64,000 nucleotides of DNA from Chelativorans xinjiangensis (GCF_009812055.1 NZ_WQNH01000039.1:16330-80329); one strand, 5' to 3'. Shown: positions 35,431 to 44,003, counted from the first letter of the stretch. Numbers and translations are program-made. Notes: generated from the letters alone by a model not told the origin.

Positions 35431-35918
35431 GGCAGTGCCTTGCCTGCGCGGGGATAAAATGTGGCGACAATTTTTTTCTTTCCTGCCAACCCATTGGTTT
35501 CACTCACTGCAGAAAAAATTCTCCAACTTTTTCGCGGGAAAATACTCCCCCCTGCCCAGCCCGCCCGTACAATCCACCCCATCGCCCTCACGGGAACCGG
35601 GTCCGGACCGGGGATCAGGGAGAGCGGCGGAGACCTCTCCCTTCGGGCTCGGTACCCGGAGGCCTGAGGGCCCGCGACAGGCCGGCGGTGCCGGGAGCGC
35701 TGGGTGACAGCGTTGCCGGCATTGCGGAGAAGCCGCCAGGGCTTCTCGTCCGGCCCGGCAAAGCCCCAATTGGGTGCAGCCGGGAAGGACGGGGAGCCCG
35801 AGTGACCGGCCGACCGTCGGGACAGCCTCCGGCGGGGCGCGTTGGACGCGCCTTAAAAATAAATTGAGTGGCACGGACAACGCGCCCCGCTTCCCAACTT
35901 ACCCAAGAGGCCAGACGG
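35431..35918 (+). repeat. Inverted-pair element, copy A (about 490 bp)
   Basis: From CCTGCGCGGGGATAAAATGT near 35444 to GCGCCCCGCTTCCCAACTTA near 35901 the sequence is closely similar to the reverse complement of 58556-58909. Conserved landmarks in order: GATAAAATGTGGCGACAA, CCAACCCATTG, TCTCCAAC-TTTTTCGCGGGAAA, CATCGCCCTCACGGGAACC, GTCGGGACAGC, GGCGGGGCGCGTT and TTAAAAATAAAT-GAGTGGC. Copy A has about 150 bp more in the middle. Frames are open through it (for example 35316-35867) but show no protein-like conservation. Function unknown; the A+T-rich blocks and G+C-rich hairpins suggest a structured RNA or mobile element. Confidence 0.85.
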
Positions 35919-35983
35919 TGAAAACCGGGCGTGGCAACGCCGCCGCGCGTCCTCTCTTCCCCGCCACTGCGAACAGGAGCTCC

Positions 35984-37480
35984 CTATTGAAACGCCGTCT
36001 CGGAAAAACTCCGCAACTTCCGCGAATGCAGCCTTTCCGGCGGCATGGCGGCCAGTTTCTCCACCGCGCGGATGCCGATTTTCAAGTGCTGGGCCACCTG
36101 CCGCTTATAGAAATCCGTCGCCATGCCCGGCAGCTTCAACTCCCCGTGCAGCGGCTTGTCGGAGACGCACAGAAGCGTTCCGTAGGGCACGCGGAAGCGG
36201 TAGCCGTTGGCAGCGATCGTCGCCGATTCCATATCGAGCGCGATCGCCCGCGACTGCGAAAGCCGCTGCACCGGCCCGCGCTGGTCGCGCAGCTCCCAGT
36301 TGCGGTTGTCGATGGTGGCGACGGTCCCCGTGCGCATGATGCGCTTCAGCTCGTAGCCCGAAAGCCCGGTGATCTCCGCCACCGCCTCCTGCAGCGCCAC
36401 CTGCACCTCGGCAAGCGCGGGCAGCGGCACCCACACGGGCAGGTCGTCGTCCAGCACATGGTCCTCGCGCACATAGGCGTGCGCCAAAACGTAGTCGCCG
36501 AGCGCCTGGGTATGGCGCAGGCCCGCGCAGTGGCCGAGCATCAGCCAGGCATGCGGGCGCAGGACCGCGATATGGTCGGTGATAGTCTTGGCGTTGGACG
36601 GGCCGACGCCGATATTGACCATGGTGATCCCGCTGTGGTCGCCCTTCTTCAGGTGATAGGCGGGCATCTGCGGCAGGCGCTGAAGCGCCGTTTCCGGCGG
36701 CGTTTCGCCGGCGCGCGTGACGATGTTGCCGGGTTCCACGAAGCATTCGTAGCCCCCGCCGCCGGCCGCCATCGTCTCCCGCGCGAAGGCGCAGAACTCA
36801 TCGATATAGAACTGGTAGTTCGTAAAAAGCACGAAGTTCTGGAAGTGCTCCGCCGCCGTCGCCGTGTAGTGCGACAGCCGGTGCAGGGAATAGTCCATGC
36901 GCGGCGCGGTGAAGGGGGCCAGCGGCATCGGCTCGCCCGGCGCCGTCTCGTGGGTGCCGTTGACGATGTCGTCGTCCATGGCGCTGAGATCGGGAACGTC
37001 GAAAAGGTCGCGCAGGGGCCGCTTCAGCCGGTCGGGGATGGACGCCTCCACATAGGTGTCCTTGGTAAAGGCGAAGTGGAGGGGGATGGGCATCTCCGAT
37101 TCGGCCACCGTCACCTCGACGCCGTGATTGCGGATGATGAGGTCGAGCTGTTCCGTCAGATAGGTCTCGAAAAGATCCGGCCGCGTGACCGTGGCGGAAT
37201 AGGTGCCCGGCGTCGGCACGTGGCCGAAGGCCAGCCGCGTGTCGATCTGCGCGAAGGAAGAGGTGGAAACGCTGATTTCGGGATAGAAGGCGCGGTAGCG
37301 GTGGTCGCTCGCCCCGGTGGTGGACACCTGGGCGAAGGCGTCGCGCAGAAAGGCGGTATTGCGCTCGTAGATCGCCTTCAGCGCTTCGACGGCCTTTCCG
37401 GCATCGCTGAAGCTTTTCCGGGTGACCGCTCCCGGGCTCGAGATGGTTTCAATGGGTTGAGGATAGATTCGCTTGTCCAT
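35984..37480 (-). CDS. amn: AMP nucleosidase
   Basis: 498 residues, the expected length. An N-terminal AMP-nucleosidase-specific domain (PQPIETISSPGAVTRKSFSD onwards) is followed by a nucleoside phosphorylase-like catalytic domain with GITMVNIGVGPSNAKTITDH, LMLGHCAGLRHTQALGDYV and AIALDMESATIAANGYRF (the conserved glutamate-containing segment). It splits AMP into adenine and ribose 5-phosphate and so controls adenylate levels. Stands alone; copy A of the repeat lies 66 bp beyond its 3' end. Confidence 0.95.
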   Translation of the reverse strand: MDKRIYPQPIETISSPGAVTRKSFSDAGKAVEALKAIYERNTAFLRDAFAQVSTTGASDHRYRAFYPEISVSTSSFAQIDTRLAFGHVPTPGTYSATVTRPDLFETYLTEQLDLIIRNHGVEVTVAESEMPIPLHFAFTKDTYVEASIPDRLKRPLRDLFDVPDLSAMDDDIVNGTHETAPGEPMPLAPFTAPRMDYSLHRLSHYTATAAEHFQNFVLFTNYQFYIDEFCAFARETMAAGGGGYECFVEPGNIVTRAGETPPETALQRLPQMPAYHLKKGDHSGITMVNIGVGPSNAKTITDHIAVLRPHAWLMLGHCAGLRHTQALGDYVLAHAYVREDHVLDDDLPVWVPLPALAEVQVALQEAVAEITGLSGYELKRIMRTGTVATIDNRNWELRDQRGPVQRLSQSRAIALDMESATIAANGYRFRVPYGTLLCVSDKPLHGELKLPGMATDFYKRQVAQHLKIGIRAVEKLAAMPPERLHSRKLRSFSETAFQ

Positions 37481-37526
37481 AACCCATTATAGGAGTTTCC
37501 CGTGGCGGTTTCGAGATGTGATCACC

Positions 37527-37727
37527 TCACCGCATGTGCCGCGGAAACATTCCGTCCGCAGGGCCGGCGCCGCCCGGTGCCCGGTACGCGCTTTCCAAGG
37601 TTTTCTCGCCGTTGCCGTGGTGCACGATTCCCACCGCCATGATGGGCAGCGCCAGCAGGCAGAGAAGGATCAGCGCCCGCGGCGCGGCGCGGCGCAAGTG
37701 AGTGATTGTCGTCTTCATGGTCGGCAT
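37527..37727 (-). CDS. Small hypothetical protein with one hydrophobic segment
   Basis: 66 residues (or 63 from the second Met): a basic N-terminus (MKTTITHLRRAAPRA), a hydrophobic stretch LILLCLLALPIMAVGIV that could be a signal or membrane anchor, and a polar glycine-rich tail. No good ribosome-binding site is visible and no family is recognised. It lies in the amn-GST gap, where a second weak plus-strand frame also exists, so the coding status is uncertain. Confidence 0.4.
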   Translation of the reverse strand: MPTMKTTITHLRRAAPRALILLCLLALPIMAVGIVHHGNGEKTLESAYRAPGGAGPADGMFPRHMR

Positions 37728-37900
37728 TGGTCATCTGTCCCCAAGAGCATCTCTTCATCCCTTCCGCGAGAATGCCCCGGTGCGGCTGAACGGCCGCTGA
37801 GGTGGCCGTTCATGGTGCGTTCAAGATTATTGACGAGGCCTTGAATTGCGAAGCCGGCGCTTTGCCCCTACTTCAAAAGGCGTAGACCAAGGAGACGCCC

Positions 37901-38602
37901 ATGACCGAACAGACCCGCCCCATCGAGCTGCATTACTGGCCCACGCCCAACGGCTGGAAAATCAGCATCATGCTGGAGGAGCTCGGGCTCCCCTACGCGG
38001 TGCACTACGTCAATATCGGTCGTGGCGAGCAGTTCCGGCCGGAATTCCTGAAGATCGCGCCCAACAACCGGATGCCCGCCATCGTCGACCCCGAGGGGCC
38101 GGACGGCAAACCCATCTCCATTTTCGAATCGGGCGCTATTCTGCAGTATCTTGGGCGCAAGTTCGGCCGCTTCTATCCCACCGGGGAACGCCAGCGGGTG
38201 GAGGTCGACCAGTGGCTGTTCTGGCAGATGGGCGGGCTCGGGCCGATGGCCGGCCAGGCCCATCATTTCCGTCAGTACGCACCCGAAAAGGTGCCCTATG
38301 CCATCGAGCGCTACACCAACGAGTGTAACCGCCTCTACGGCGTCATGAACAAGCGTCTGGCCGACCGCGACTATCTGGCGGGCGATTATTCCATCGCCGA
38401 CATGGCCTGTGTCGGCTGGATCAAGCCGCACGAGAACCAGGGGCAGGATCTGAACGACTTCCCGAACTTGAAGCGCTGGTTCGAGGCGGTCATGGCGCGC
38501 CCCGCGGTGGCGCGCGGCCTGGCCGTCGGCCAGGAGCACCGCCGCAACATCGCCGAGGACGAGGAAGCAAAGAAGGTGCTGTTCGGCCAGCGCGCGCGCT
38601 GA
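37901..38602 (+). CDS. Glutathione S-transferase family protein (YfcG/Nu-class like)
   Basis: 233 residues. The N-terminal thioredoxin-like domain begins IELHYWPTPNGWKISIMLEE, where the Thr/Asn next to the first helix is the glutathione-activating position of Nu-class enzymes, and includes PNNRMPAIVD (cis-Pro) and IFESGAILQYLGRKFG. The C-terminal helical domain includes LAGDYSIADMACVGWIKPHE. Such proteins show disulfide-bond reductase activity with glutathione. A GGAGACGCCC precedes the start. Confidence 0.92.
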   Translation: MTEQTRPIELHYWPTPNGWKISIMLEELGLPYAVHYVNIGRGEQFRPEFLKIAPNNRMPAIVDPEGPDGKPISIFESGAILQYLGRKFGRFYPTGERQRVEVDQWLFWQMGGLGPMAGQAHHFRQYAPEKVPYAIERYTNECNRLYGVMNKRLADRDYLAGDYSIADMACVGWIKPHENQGQDLNDFPNLKRWFEAVMARPAVARGLAVGQEHRRNIAEDEEAKKVLFGQRAR

Positions 38603-38607
38603 GCGCC

Positions 38608-40392
38608 CTACCGTGTGAAGCGGCTGCGAGGGGCGGCAATCCCTTCCTCGCCCGACACGTCGCGGACCGAGCCGAGGGAGCCGGCGGTGCCGGCTCCGAA
38701 GGTGCCGGAGGTCGTGCGGGTGCGCTTGCCGGAGTTGCGCATCTGCTCGACGATCCGCGCAAGGTCCACATCGTCGACCTGGCGGCCGTCGGATGCCGGC
38801 GCGGCGTCCCCGAGCTTGTCCTTGACCCCGGGCAGGCGTTCGTCGGGCAGTTTTTCGAACTTCATGCGCATGGTCGTTGCCACCCCGTCGCCGAAGGCGA
38901 TCGCCTCCCGCTGGCCCATCGCCGACAGGAAGGCGAGCGTGGAGGCCGAGGAATCGGCGATTGCCGAGCGGATGATCGACTGGTCCTGCTCGTTGGCAAG
39001 CCGCATGGCGAACACGGTCGAACACTGCGAAAGCACCGTCGGGTCGAGATCGCCCGGCCGCTGCGTGACGACCCCCAGATAGCAGCCGTATTTGCGCCCC
39101 TCCTTGGCGATGCGCGACAGCGCATGGCGCGTCGGCGCGAAGCCGAGCCTGGGGTCGGCCGGCATGTAGCGGTGCGCCTCCTCGCACAAGACGAGAAGCT
39201 TCAGCCTGCCGTCGCTCCAAAGCGCCAGGTCGAAGGCGAGCCGCGCCAGGACGGAGCAGACCGAGTTCACCACCTCCGACGGCAGGCCGGCCATCTCGAA
39301 ACAGGTCACCGGCCGGCCCTCGCTCGGAATGCGGAAGATACGGCCGACGGTCTCGTGGATGGAATCCTCGATCAGATGCGAGGAGAACATGAAGCGGTAG
39401 CGCGGGTCGTTCAGCGCCGCTTCGATGCGCGCGCGCAGCTGTCGATAGTAGGGGCGGTCGGTCTTCGTCTCCAGTTGCCCCATCCGCTCGTCGATCCCAT
39501 GCACAAGATCGGCCATGCGGTAGGGCAGGGGCGTATCCGCGGTGATCCCGCTGTCCCCGCCGCGCTTGAGCACGCCGCCGCCGGAATTGCGGTAAAGATG
39601 CTTGGCGCCGGCGATCAGGTCGCGCAAAAGCTCCACTTCCTCCATCACCGGCTCGCGCCCGCGATAAAGCACCTCGACGAACTCCTCCAGCCGGAACAGC
39701 CAGAAGGGAAGGTCGAGCGAGCCGGTGTCGACGCGCACGCAGTGTTCGGGAAGGGCGGCGGCGAACTCGTTATGCGGGTCGAGAATGAGCACCCTCAAGT
39801 CCGGCCGCGCCTCGATCGTCTTGCGCAGGAGCAGCGAGACGGCGGTCGACTTGCCGACGCCCGTGGTGCCGACGAAGGCGAAATGGCGGCTGAGCGTCTC
39901 GTCCACCGCCAGGCAGGCATCGATGGCGTTGTCCTGCGAGAGCTGGCCGATGGTGACGGAGCGCCGGCCGCCGAGGTCGTAGATGGCGCGCAGGTCGCGC
40001 GCGCGGATGCGGTGGGCAAGCGCGCCGATGTGCGGATACTCGGTGATGCCGCGGTCGAAGATAGGCGCGCCGTCGCCGTCGCGCACCTCGCCGATCAGTT
40101 CGACGCACACCATGATGGGATTGCCCCCCTCGTCCTCCCAGCGCCGCTGCGGGCGCTCGATGGCGTAGATGAGGCCGACCGTGCGCGTGGTGCCGAGATT
40201 GATGGAGATCAGCTTGCCGACCGTCCAGGTGCCGGCGATGGTCGCCTCGTCCTTGCCGATGGTGGCGGCGATGACGGCGCGCGCCCCGTCGCACTGCACG
40301 ACGTGGCCCAGCACGCGGGCGGCCGGCTGGCCCGCGGTCCGGCGCTCCCGCGATGTCGTTTCGCCCTGCATGGCATCGCCGTCGATATACAT
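38608..40392 (-). CDS. HerA-like ATPase (DUF87 domain)
   Basis: 594 residues from the ATG at 40392 (a TTG at 40425 is the alternative start). The HAS-barrel N-terminal region is followed by Walker A GTTGVGKST (175-183) and Walker B-like LKLLVLCEEAHRYMP, then GVVTQRPGDLDPTVLSQCST typical of the HerA/FtsK-like DUF87 family, with an arginine-finger region later. HerA works as a hexameric DNA translocase with nuclease NurA in archaea. Bacterial homologues function in DNA repair or phage defence. No nuclease partner is adjacent; GST and GNAT genes flank it. Confidence 0.88.
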   Translation of the reverse strand: MYIDGDAMQGETTSRERRTAGQPAARVLGHVVQCDGARAVIAATIGKDEATIAGTWTVGKLISINLGTTRTVGLIYAIERPQRRWEDEGGNPIMVCVELIGEVRDGDGAPIFDRGITEYPHIGALAHRIRARDLRAIYDLGGRRSVTIGQLSQDNAIDACLAVDETLSRHFAFVGTTGVGKSTAVSLLLRKTIEARPDLRVLILDPHNEFAAALPEHCVRVDTGSLDLPFWLFRLEEFVEVLYRGREPVMEEVELLRDLIAGAKHLYRNSGGGVLKRGGDSGITADTPLPYRMADLVHGIDERMGQLETKTDRPYYRQLRARIEAALNDPRYRFMFSSHLIEDSIHETVGRIFRIPSEGRPVTCFEMAGLPSEVVNSVCSVLARLAFDLALWSDGRLKLLVLCEEAHRYMPADPRLGFAPTRHALSRIAKEGRKYGCYLGVVTQRPGDLDPTVLSQCSTVFAMRLANEQDQSIIRSAIADSSASTLAFLSAMGQREAIAFGDGVATTMRMKFEKLPDERLPGVKDKLGDAAPASDGRQVDDVDLARIVEQMRNSGKRTRTTSGTFGAGTAGSLGSVRDVSGEEGIAAPRSRFTR

Positions 40393-40496
40393 TCGCCCGC
40401 CCCATATGCCCTTGGATCGCGGCAAGCTACCGCGGCAAGGTTAAGGCCGGATGAGGGGGGATGGTTGAGGCGGGGTTAACCGGCGGCTTACCCTGA

Positions 40497-40612
40497 TGGT
40501 CTGACCCAAACAGATGGTCCCCATCCGTTTGGAAAAGTCAGCCCACAAGCTGTTGATCCGGTGGGGCGATTTGCCCTGACAGATGGGTACCATCTGTCAG
40601 GATCGCACCACT
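40497..40612. repeat. MITE-like element, copy 2 of 3
   Basis: Nearly identical to copy 1 (27886-28002) over about 116 bp including both hairpins. Its right end reads into the neighbouring GNAT gene on the minus strand and provides that gene's last four codons and its TGA stop (40597-40599). Confidence 0.87.
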
Positions 40613-41160
40613 TGGAGTGCCGGGTTCCGCTTTCGGTACACCACGTGTGGACGCAAGGGATGACCTTCGGCGATCCTGGGATGCCGATAGTCGTCCGTAG
40701 GGTCGTACACCATGCCGATCTTCTGCATCACCCGCTGGCTCGGAGCGTTCACCCGCGCTGTGAAGGCGACCACCTCGGGCAGGCCGATGGACCACGCGTA
40801 GTCGAGCCACGCTCGCGCCCCTTCCGGGGCGAGCCCCCGTCCCCAGAACGCCTTCCCGATCACCCAGCCGATCTCCACCCGCGGATGGCTGGGGATGGCA
40901 GCGCGTATGATGTCCGGAACATACCCCAGCCCGATCAGCCCGATGAATTCGCCGCTGTCCTTCATCTCGGCTGCCTGAAAATGAAACCCGTTGGCCCGCG
41001 CTCGCTCGATCGCCAGGTCGATGTCGGCGTCCGTCTCCTCGGGCGTCAGCACCTTGGGAAAGAAGCGCCGCACATGCGCATCGCCATGGATGGCGGCCAT
41101 CGCCGCTCGGTCGCGATCCTCCCACGAGCGCAGTATGAGACGTTCGGTCGTCAGTTCCAT
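40597..41160 (-). CDS. GNAT-family N-acetyltransferase (RimJ-like)
   Basis: 187 residues from the ATG at 41160. MELTTERLILRSWEDRD at the N-terminus and IGWVIGKAFWGRGLAPEGAR (acetyl-CoA binding, with the Gly-rich Q/R-x-x-G-x-G/A-like loop) followed by ARVNAPSQRVMQKIGM place it in the RimJ/RimL-type subgroup of GNAT enzymes, which acetylate protein N-termini or small amines. The C-terminus (VVRS and stop) is encoded by an inserted MITE-like element, so the native end has probably been altered by a few residues. Confidence 0.9.
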   Translation of the reverse strand: MELTTERLILRSWEDRDRAAMAAIHGDAHVRRFFPKVLTPEETDADIDLAIERARANGFHFQAAEMKDSGEFIGLIGLGYVPDIIRAAIPSHPRVEIGWVIGKAFWGRGLAPEGARAWLDYAWSIGLPEVVAFTARVNAPSQRVMQKIGMVYDPTDDYRHPRIAEGHPLRPHVVYRKRNPALQVVRS

Positions 41161-41283
41161 TGAGCGCGATGTCTTCGGCTGGGTTTGGAGGGAAGCGCGT
41201 TGGTAAGTCTGCCCTTCTGGAAGGTCAACCCTGTCGCGCCTTCGCATCTTTCAGCGCTCGGCGATTGCGGCGCGCTTTATGCG

Positions 41284-41312
41284 TTGACACCGTGCATGGT
41301 TGCCCCTTATTG
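41284..41312 (+). promoter_or_regulatory. Predicted promoter of the ilvBN leader
   Basis: TTGACA at 41284-41289 and TTATTG at 41307-41312 are separated by 17 bp, a good sigma-70 spacing. It lies just upstream of the leader peptide start at 41322, so transcription would start only a few bases before it. Confidence 0.55.
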
Positions 41313-41321
41313 TCCGCGGTC

Positions 41322-41375
41322 ATGATGATGACAGGCATTCTCGTAGTAGGAACGCACATGGGCAGGGCGGCGTAG
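41322..41375 (+). CDS. ilvBN leader peptide (attenuator)
   Basis: A 17-codon ORF, MMMTGILVVGTHMGRAA, with consecutive Ile-Leu-Val-Val codons (ATT CTC GTA GTA, 41337-41348). These are the end products of the pathway, so ribosome stalling on them would report branched-chain amino acid shortage. The peptide stops at 41375 and a factor-independent terminator follows at 41408-41431. Three ATGs in a row precede the control codons. Together these make a classic attenuator in front of ilvB. Confidence 0.88.
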   Translation: MMMTGILVVGTHMGRAA

Positions 41376-41407
41376 CCGCCGGGCGACAGCCACTCATGTG
41401 CGAAATG

Positions 41408-41431
41408 AGGCTCCTCCGGGAGCCTTTTTTA
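41408..41431 (+). terminator. Attenuator terminator of ilvBN
   Basis: AGGCTCC-TCCG-GGAGCCT forms a perfect 7-bp stem with a 4-base loop, followed by TTTTTTA. It lies 33 bp after the leader peptide stop and 50 bp before ilvB. Alternative pairing of the upstream GGCGGCGTAGCCGCCGGG region with the left arm could give the antiterminator. Confidence 0.9.
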
Positions 41432-41480
41432 TTGGCCGAACGACAGAAAAGACGATGGATCGAGACGGGACACGAAAGCG

Positions 41481-43283
41481 ATGAACGCACAAGCGCCGGC
41501 GCCCTTGGGGCAGGAAACGGGCATGCAGGAGATGACGGGCGCCGAGATGGTGGTGCAGGCGCTGAGGGATAACGGCGTCAAGCACATTTTCGGCTATCCG
41601 GGCGGCGCCGTGCTTCCGATCTACGATGAGCTTTTCCAGCAGGAAGAGGTGCAGCACATCCTGGTGCGCCACGAGCAGGGGGCAGGGCATGCCGCCGAGG
41701 GCTATGCCCGCTCGACGGGCAAGGCCGGCGTCATGCTGGTCACCTCCGGTCCCGGCGCCACCAACGCGGTCACCGCGCTGCAGGATGCGCTGATGGATTC
41801 CATTCCGCTGGTCTGCATCACCGGCCAGGTGCCGACGACGCTGATCGGCTCCGACGCCTTCCAGGAGTGCGATACGGTGGGCATCACCCGCCCCTGCACC
41901 AAGCACAACTGGCTGGTGCGCGACGTCAATCAGCTCGCGGCGGTCCTTCACGAGGCCTTCCATGTCGCCCAGACGGGGCGGCCGGGCCCTGTCGTGGTCG
42001 ACATCCCCAAGGACGTCCAGTTTGCCAAGGGCACCTACACGCCGCCGCAGACCGCCCCGCGCACGAGCTACAACCCGCGCATCGAAGGCGACCAAGACAA
42101 GATCAAGGAGGCTATCGCGCTGATGGCCGCCGCCAGGCGCCCGGTCATCTATTCGGGCGGCGGCGTGGTCAACGCGGGGCCGGAGGCGAGCCATCTCTTG
42201 CGCGAGTTGGTGGATCTCACGGGCTTTCCCATCACCTCGACCCTGATGGGGCTCGGCGCCTATCCGGCCTCCGGCAAGAACTGGCTCGGCATGCTGGGAA
42301 TGCACGGCACGTTCGAAGCCAACATGGCCATGCACGACTGCGACGTGATGGTGTGCATAGGCGCGCGCTTCGACGACCGCATCACCGGCCGCATCGACGC
42401 CTTCTCGCCCGATTCGAAGAAGATCCACATCGACATCGACCCCTCTTCGATCAACAAGAACGTGCATGTCGACATTCCCATCATCGGCGACGCCGGGCGG
42501 GTGCTCGAAGACATGGTGCGCCTGTGGCGGGCGAGCGCGCACGCGGACAAGGCGGCGCTGAAACCCTGGTGGGGTGAGATCGCCAAATGGCGGGCGCGCG
42601 ATTCACTCGCCTATAAGCCAAACAACGATGTCATCATGCCGCAATACGCGGTCCAGCGGCTCTACGAGTTGACCAAGGACCGCGACGTCTACATCACCAC
42701 CGAGGTCGGTCAGCACCAGATGTGGGCCGCGCAGCACTTCGGCTTCGAAAAGCCCAACCGCTGGATGACCTCGGGTGGGCTCGGCACCATGGGCTACGGC
42801 CTGCCGGCCGCGCTCGGCGTGCAGATCGCCCACCCGGACGCGCTCGTCATCGACATTGCCGGCGACGCCTCGGTGCTGATGACCATGCAGGAGATGAGCT
42901 CGGCCGTGCAGCATCGGGCGCCGATAAAGATCTTCATCCTCAACAACCAGTACATGGGCATGGTGCGCCAGTGGCAGCAGCTCTTGCACGGCAACCGGCT
43001 GTCGCATTCCTACACGGAGGCTCTGCCCGACTTCGTCAAGCTGGCGGAGGCCTATGGCTGCAAGGGCATACGCTGCGAGAAGCCGGGCGACCTCGACGGG
43101 GCCATCAAGGAGATGATCGAGACCGACCAGCCGGTGATCTTCGACTGCCGGGTGGCGAACCTTGCCAACTGCTTTCCCATGATCCCCTCGGGCAAGGCGC
43201 ACAACGAGATGCTTCTGCCGGATGAGGCGACCGACGAGGCGGTGGCCAATGCCATCGACGCCAAGGGCAGGGCGCTGGTCTAG
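41481..43283 (+). CDS. ilvB: Acetolactate (acetohydroxyacid) synthase, large catalytic subunit
   Basis: 600 residues. Three domains of ThDP enzymes are seen: the N-terminal domain with the catalytic Glu in VRHEQGAGHAAEGYAR, a central FAD-binding domain (PITSTLMGLGAYPASG) and the C-terminal ThDP domain with GDASVLMTMQEMSS ... NNQYMGMVRQWQ, the Mg/ThDP motif. It condenses pyruvate with pyruvate or 2-oxobutyrate in valine, leucine and isoleucine synthesis. Under leader-peptide control. Its TAG stop (43281-43283) is part of the TAGTGG end of a MITE-like element. Confidence 0.97.
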   Translation: MNAQAPAPLGQETGMQEMTGAEMVVQALRDNGVKHIFGYPGGAVLPIYDELFQQEEVQHILVRHEQGAGHAAEGYARSTGKAGVMLVTSGPGATNAVTALQDALMDSIPLVCITGQVPTTLIGSDAFQECDTVGITRPCTKHNWLVRDVNQLAAVLHEAFHVAQTGRPGPVVVDIPKDVQFAKGTYTPPQTAPRTSYNPRIEGDQDKIKEAIALMAAARRPVIYSGGGVVNAGPEASHLLRELVDLTGFPITSTLMGLGAYPASGKNWLGMLGMHGTFEANMAMHDCDVMVCIGARFDDRITGRIDAFSPDSKKIHIDIDPSSINKNVHVDIPIIGDAGRVLEDMVRLWRASAHADKAALKPWWGEIAKWRARDSLAYKPNNDVIMPQYAVQRLYELTKDRDVYITTEVGQHQMWAAQHFGFEKPNRWMTSGGLGTMGYGLPAALGVQIAHPDALVIDIAGDASVLMTMQEMSSAVQHRAPIKIFILNNQYMGMVRQWQQLLHGNRLSHSYTEALPDFVKLAEAYGCKGIRCEKPGDLDGAIKEMIETDQPVIFDCRVANLANCFPMIPSGKAHNEMLLPDEATDEAVANAIDAKGRALV

Positions 43284-43319
43284 TGGTCTGACCCAAACGG
43301 ATGGATACCATCTGTCACC
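43281..43319. repeat. MITE-like element, copy 3 of 3, internally deleted
   Basis: TAGTGGTCTGACCCAAACGG joins directly to ATACCATCTGTCA; the roughly 75 bp between the two hairpins of copies 1 and 2 are missing. It occupies most of the 61-bp ilvB-ilvN gap and contributes the ilvB stop codon. It apparently does not break the operon. Confidence 0.82.
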
Positions 43320-43344
43320 GATCGTTGAAAAAGAGAACAAACGC

Positions 43345-43917
43345 ATGAACGCCCAGCTCAAGCCGACAGGCTCCGCCTATTTCATCACCAAGGAAACCGA
43401 GACGGACGAAAAGCGGACGCTTGCCGTGCTGGTCGACAACGAGCCGGGCGTTCTGGCCCGTGTCATCGGCCTTTTCTCCGGCCGCGGCTACAATATCGAC
43501 AGCCTCACCGTCTCCGAAACCGAGCACGAGCGGCACCTCTCGCGCATCACCATCGTCACCCGCGGCACGCCGCATGTTCTGGAACAGATCAAGCACCAGC
43601 TCGAGCGCATCGTGCCGGTGCACCGGGTGGTGGACCTGACATCCACCGCTTATGAGCGGGGCCATGACCGCCCGCTGGAGCGCGAATTGGCCATGGTGAA
43701 GGTCAGCGGCAAGGGCGACGACCGGGTGGAAGCGCTGAGGCTCGCCGACGCCTTCCGCGCCCAGGTGATTGACGCCAACACCGAGCATTTCATCTTCGAG
43801 ATCACCGGCCGCGTGTCGAAGATCGAGCAGTTCATCTCCATCATGAAGCCGCTCGGCCTCGTTGAAGTCTGCCGCACGGGCGTGGCGGCGATGAACCGTG
43901 GGCCGGAGGGGATGTAA
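43345..43917 (+). CDS. ilvN: Acetolactate synthase, small regulatory subunit
   Basis: 190 residues from the ATG at 43345. The ACT domain is clear: TLAVLVDNEPGVLARVIGLF followed by GYNIDSLTVSETE and SRITIVTRG. The second, C-terminal ALS domain follows (ELAMVKVSGKGDDRVEALRL). It binds valine for feedback inhibition and activates IlvB. 61 bp after ilvB on the same strand. Confidence 0.96.
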   Translation: MNAQLKPTGSAYFITKETETDEKRTLAVLVDNEPGVLARVIGLFSGRGYNIDSLTVSETEHERHLSRITIVTRGTPHVLEQIKHQLERIVPVHRVVDLTSTAYERGHDRPLERELAMVKVSGKGDDRVEALRLADAFRAQVIDANTEHFIFEITGRVSKIEQFISIMKPLGLVEVCRTGVAAMNRGPEGM

Positions 43918-44003
43918 GCCTTCCAAATGGCGGATCGAGGTTGAGTTGCGCTTTTGCAGGTCGGCTGAGCCAGTCACCCGCGAATACTGGCCCTTGGATA
44001 TCG

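Noticed and set aside
35316..35867. 183-codon plus frame over repeat R3 and copy A
   Set aside because: Pro/Arg-rich translation of repeat DNA; copy B does not keep the same frame across its length.
37868..39220. 450-codon minus frame covering the GST gene
   Set aside because: Antisense to the GST and in another frame of the HerA-like gene; no domain seen.
43281..43319. Attenuator or RNA switch between ilvB and ilvN
   Set aside because: The hairpin-like sequence is a deleted copy of the MITE-like element found at 27886 and 40497.
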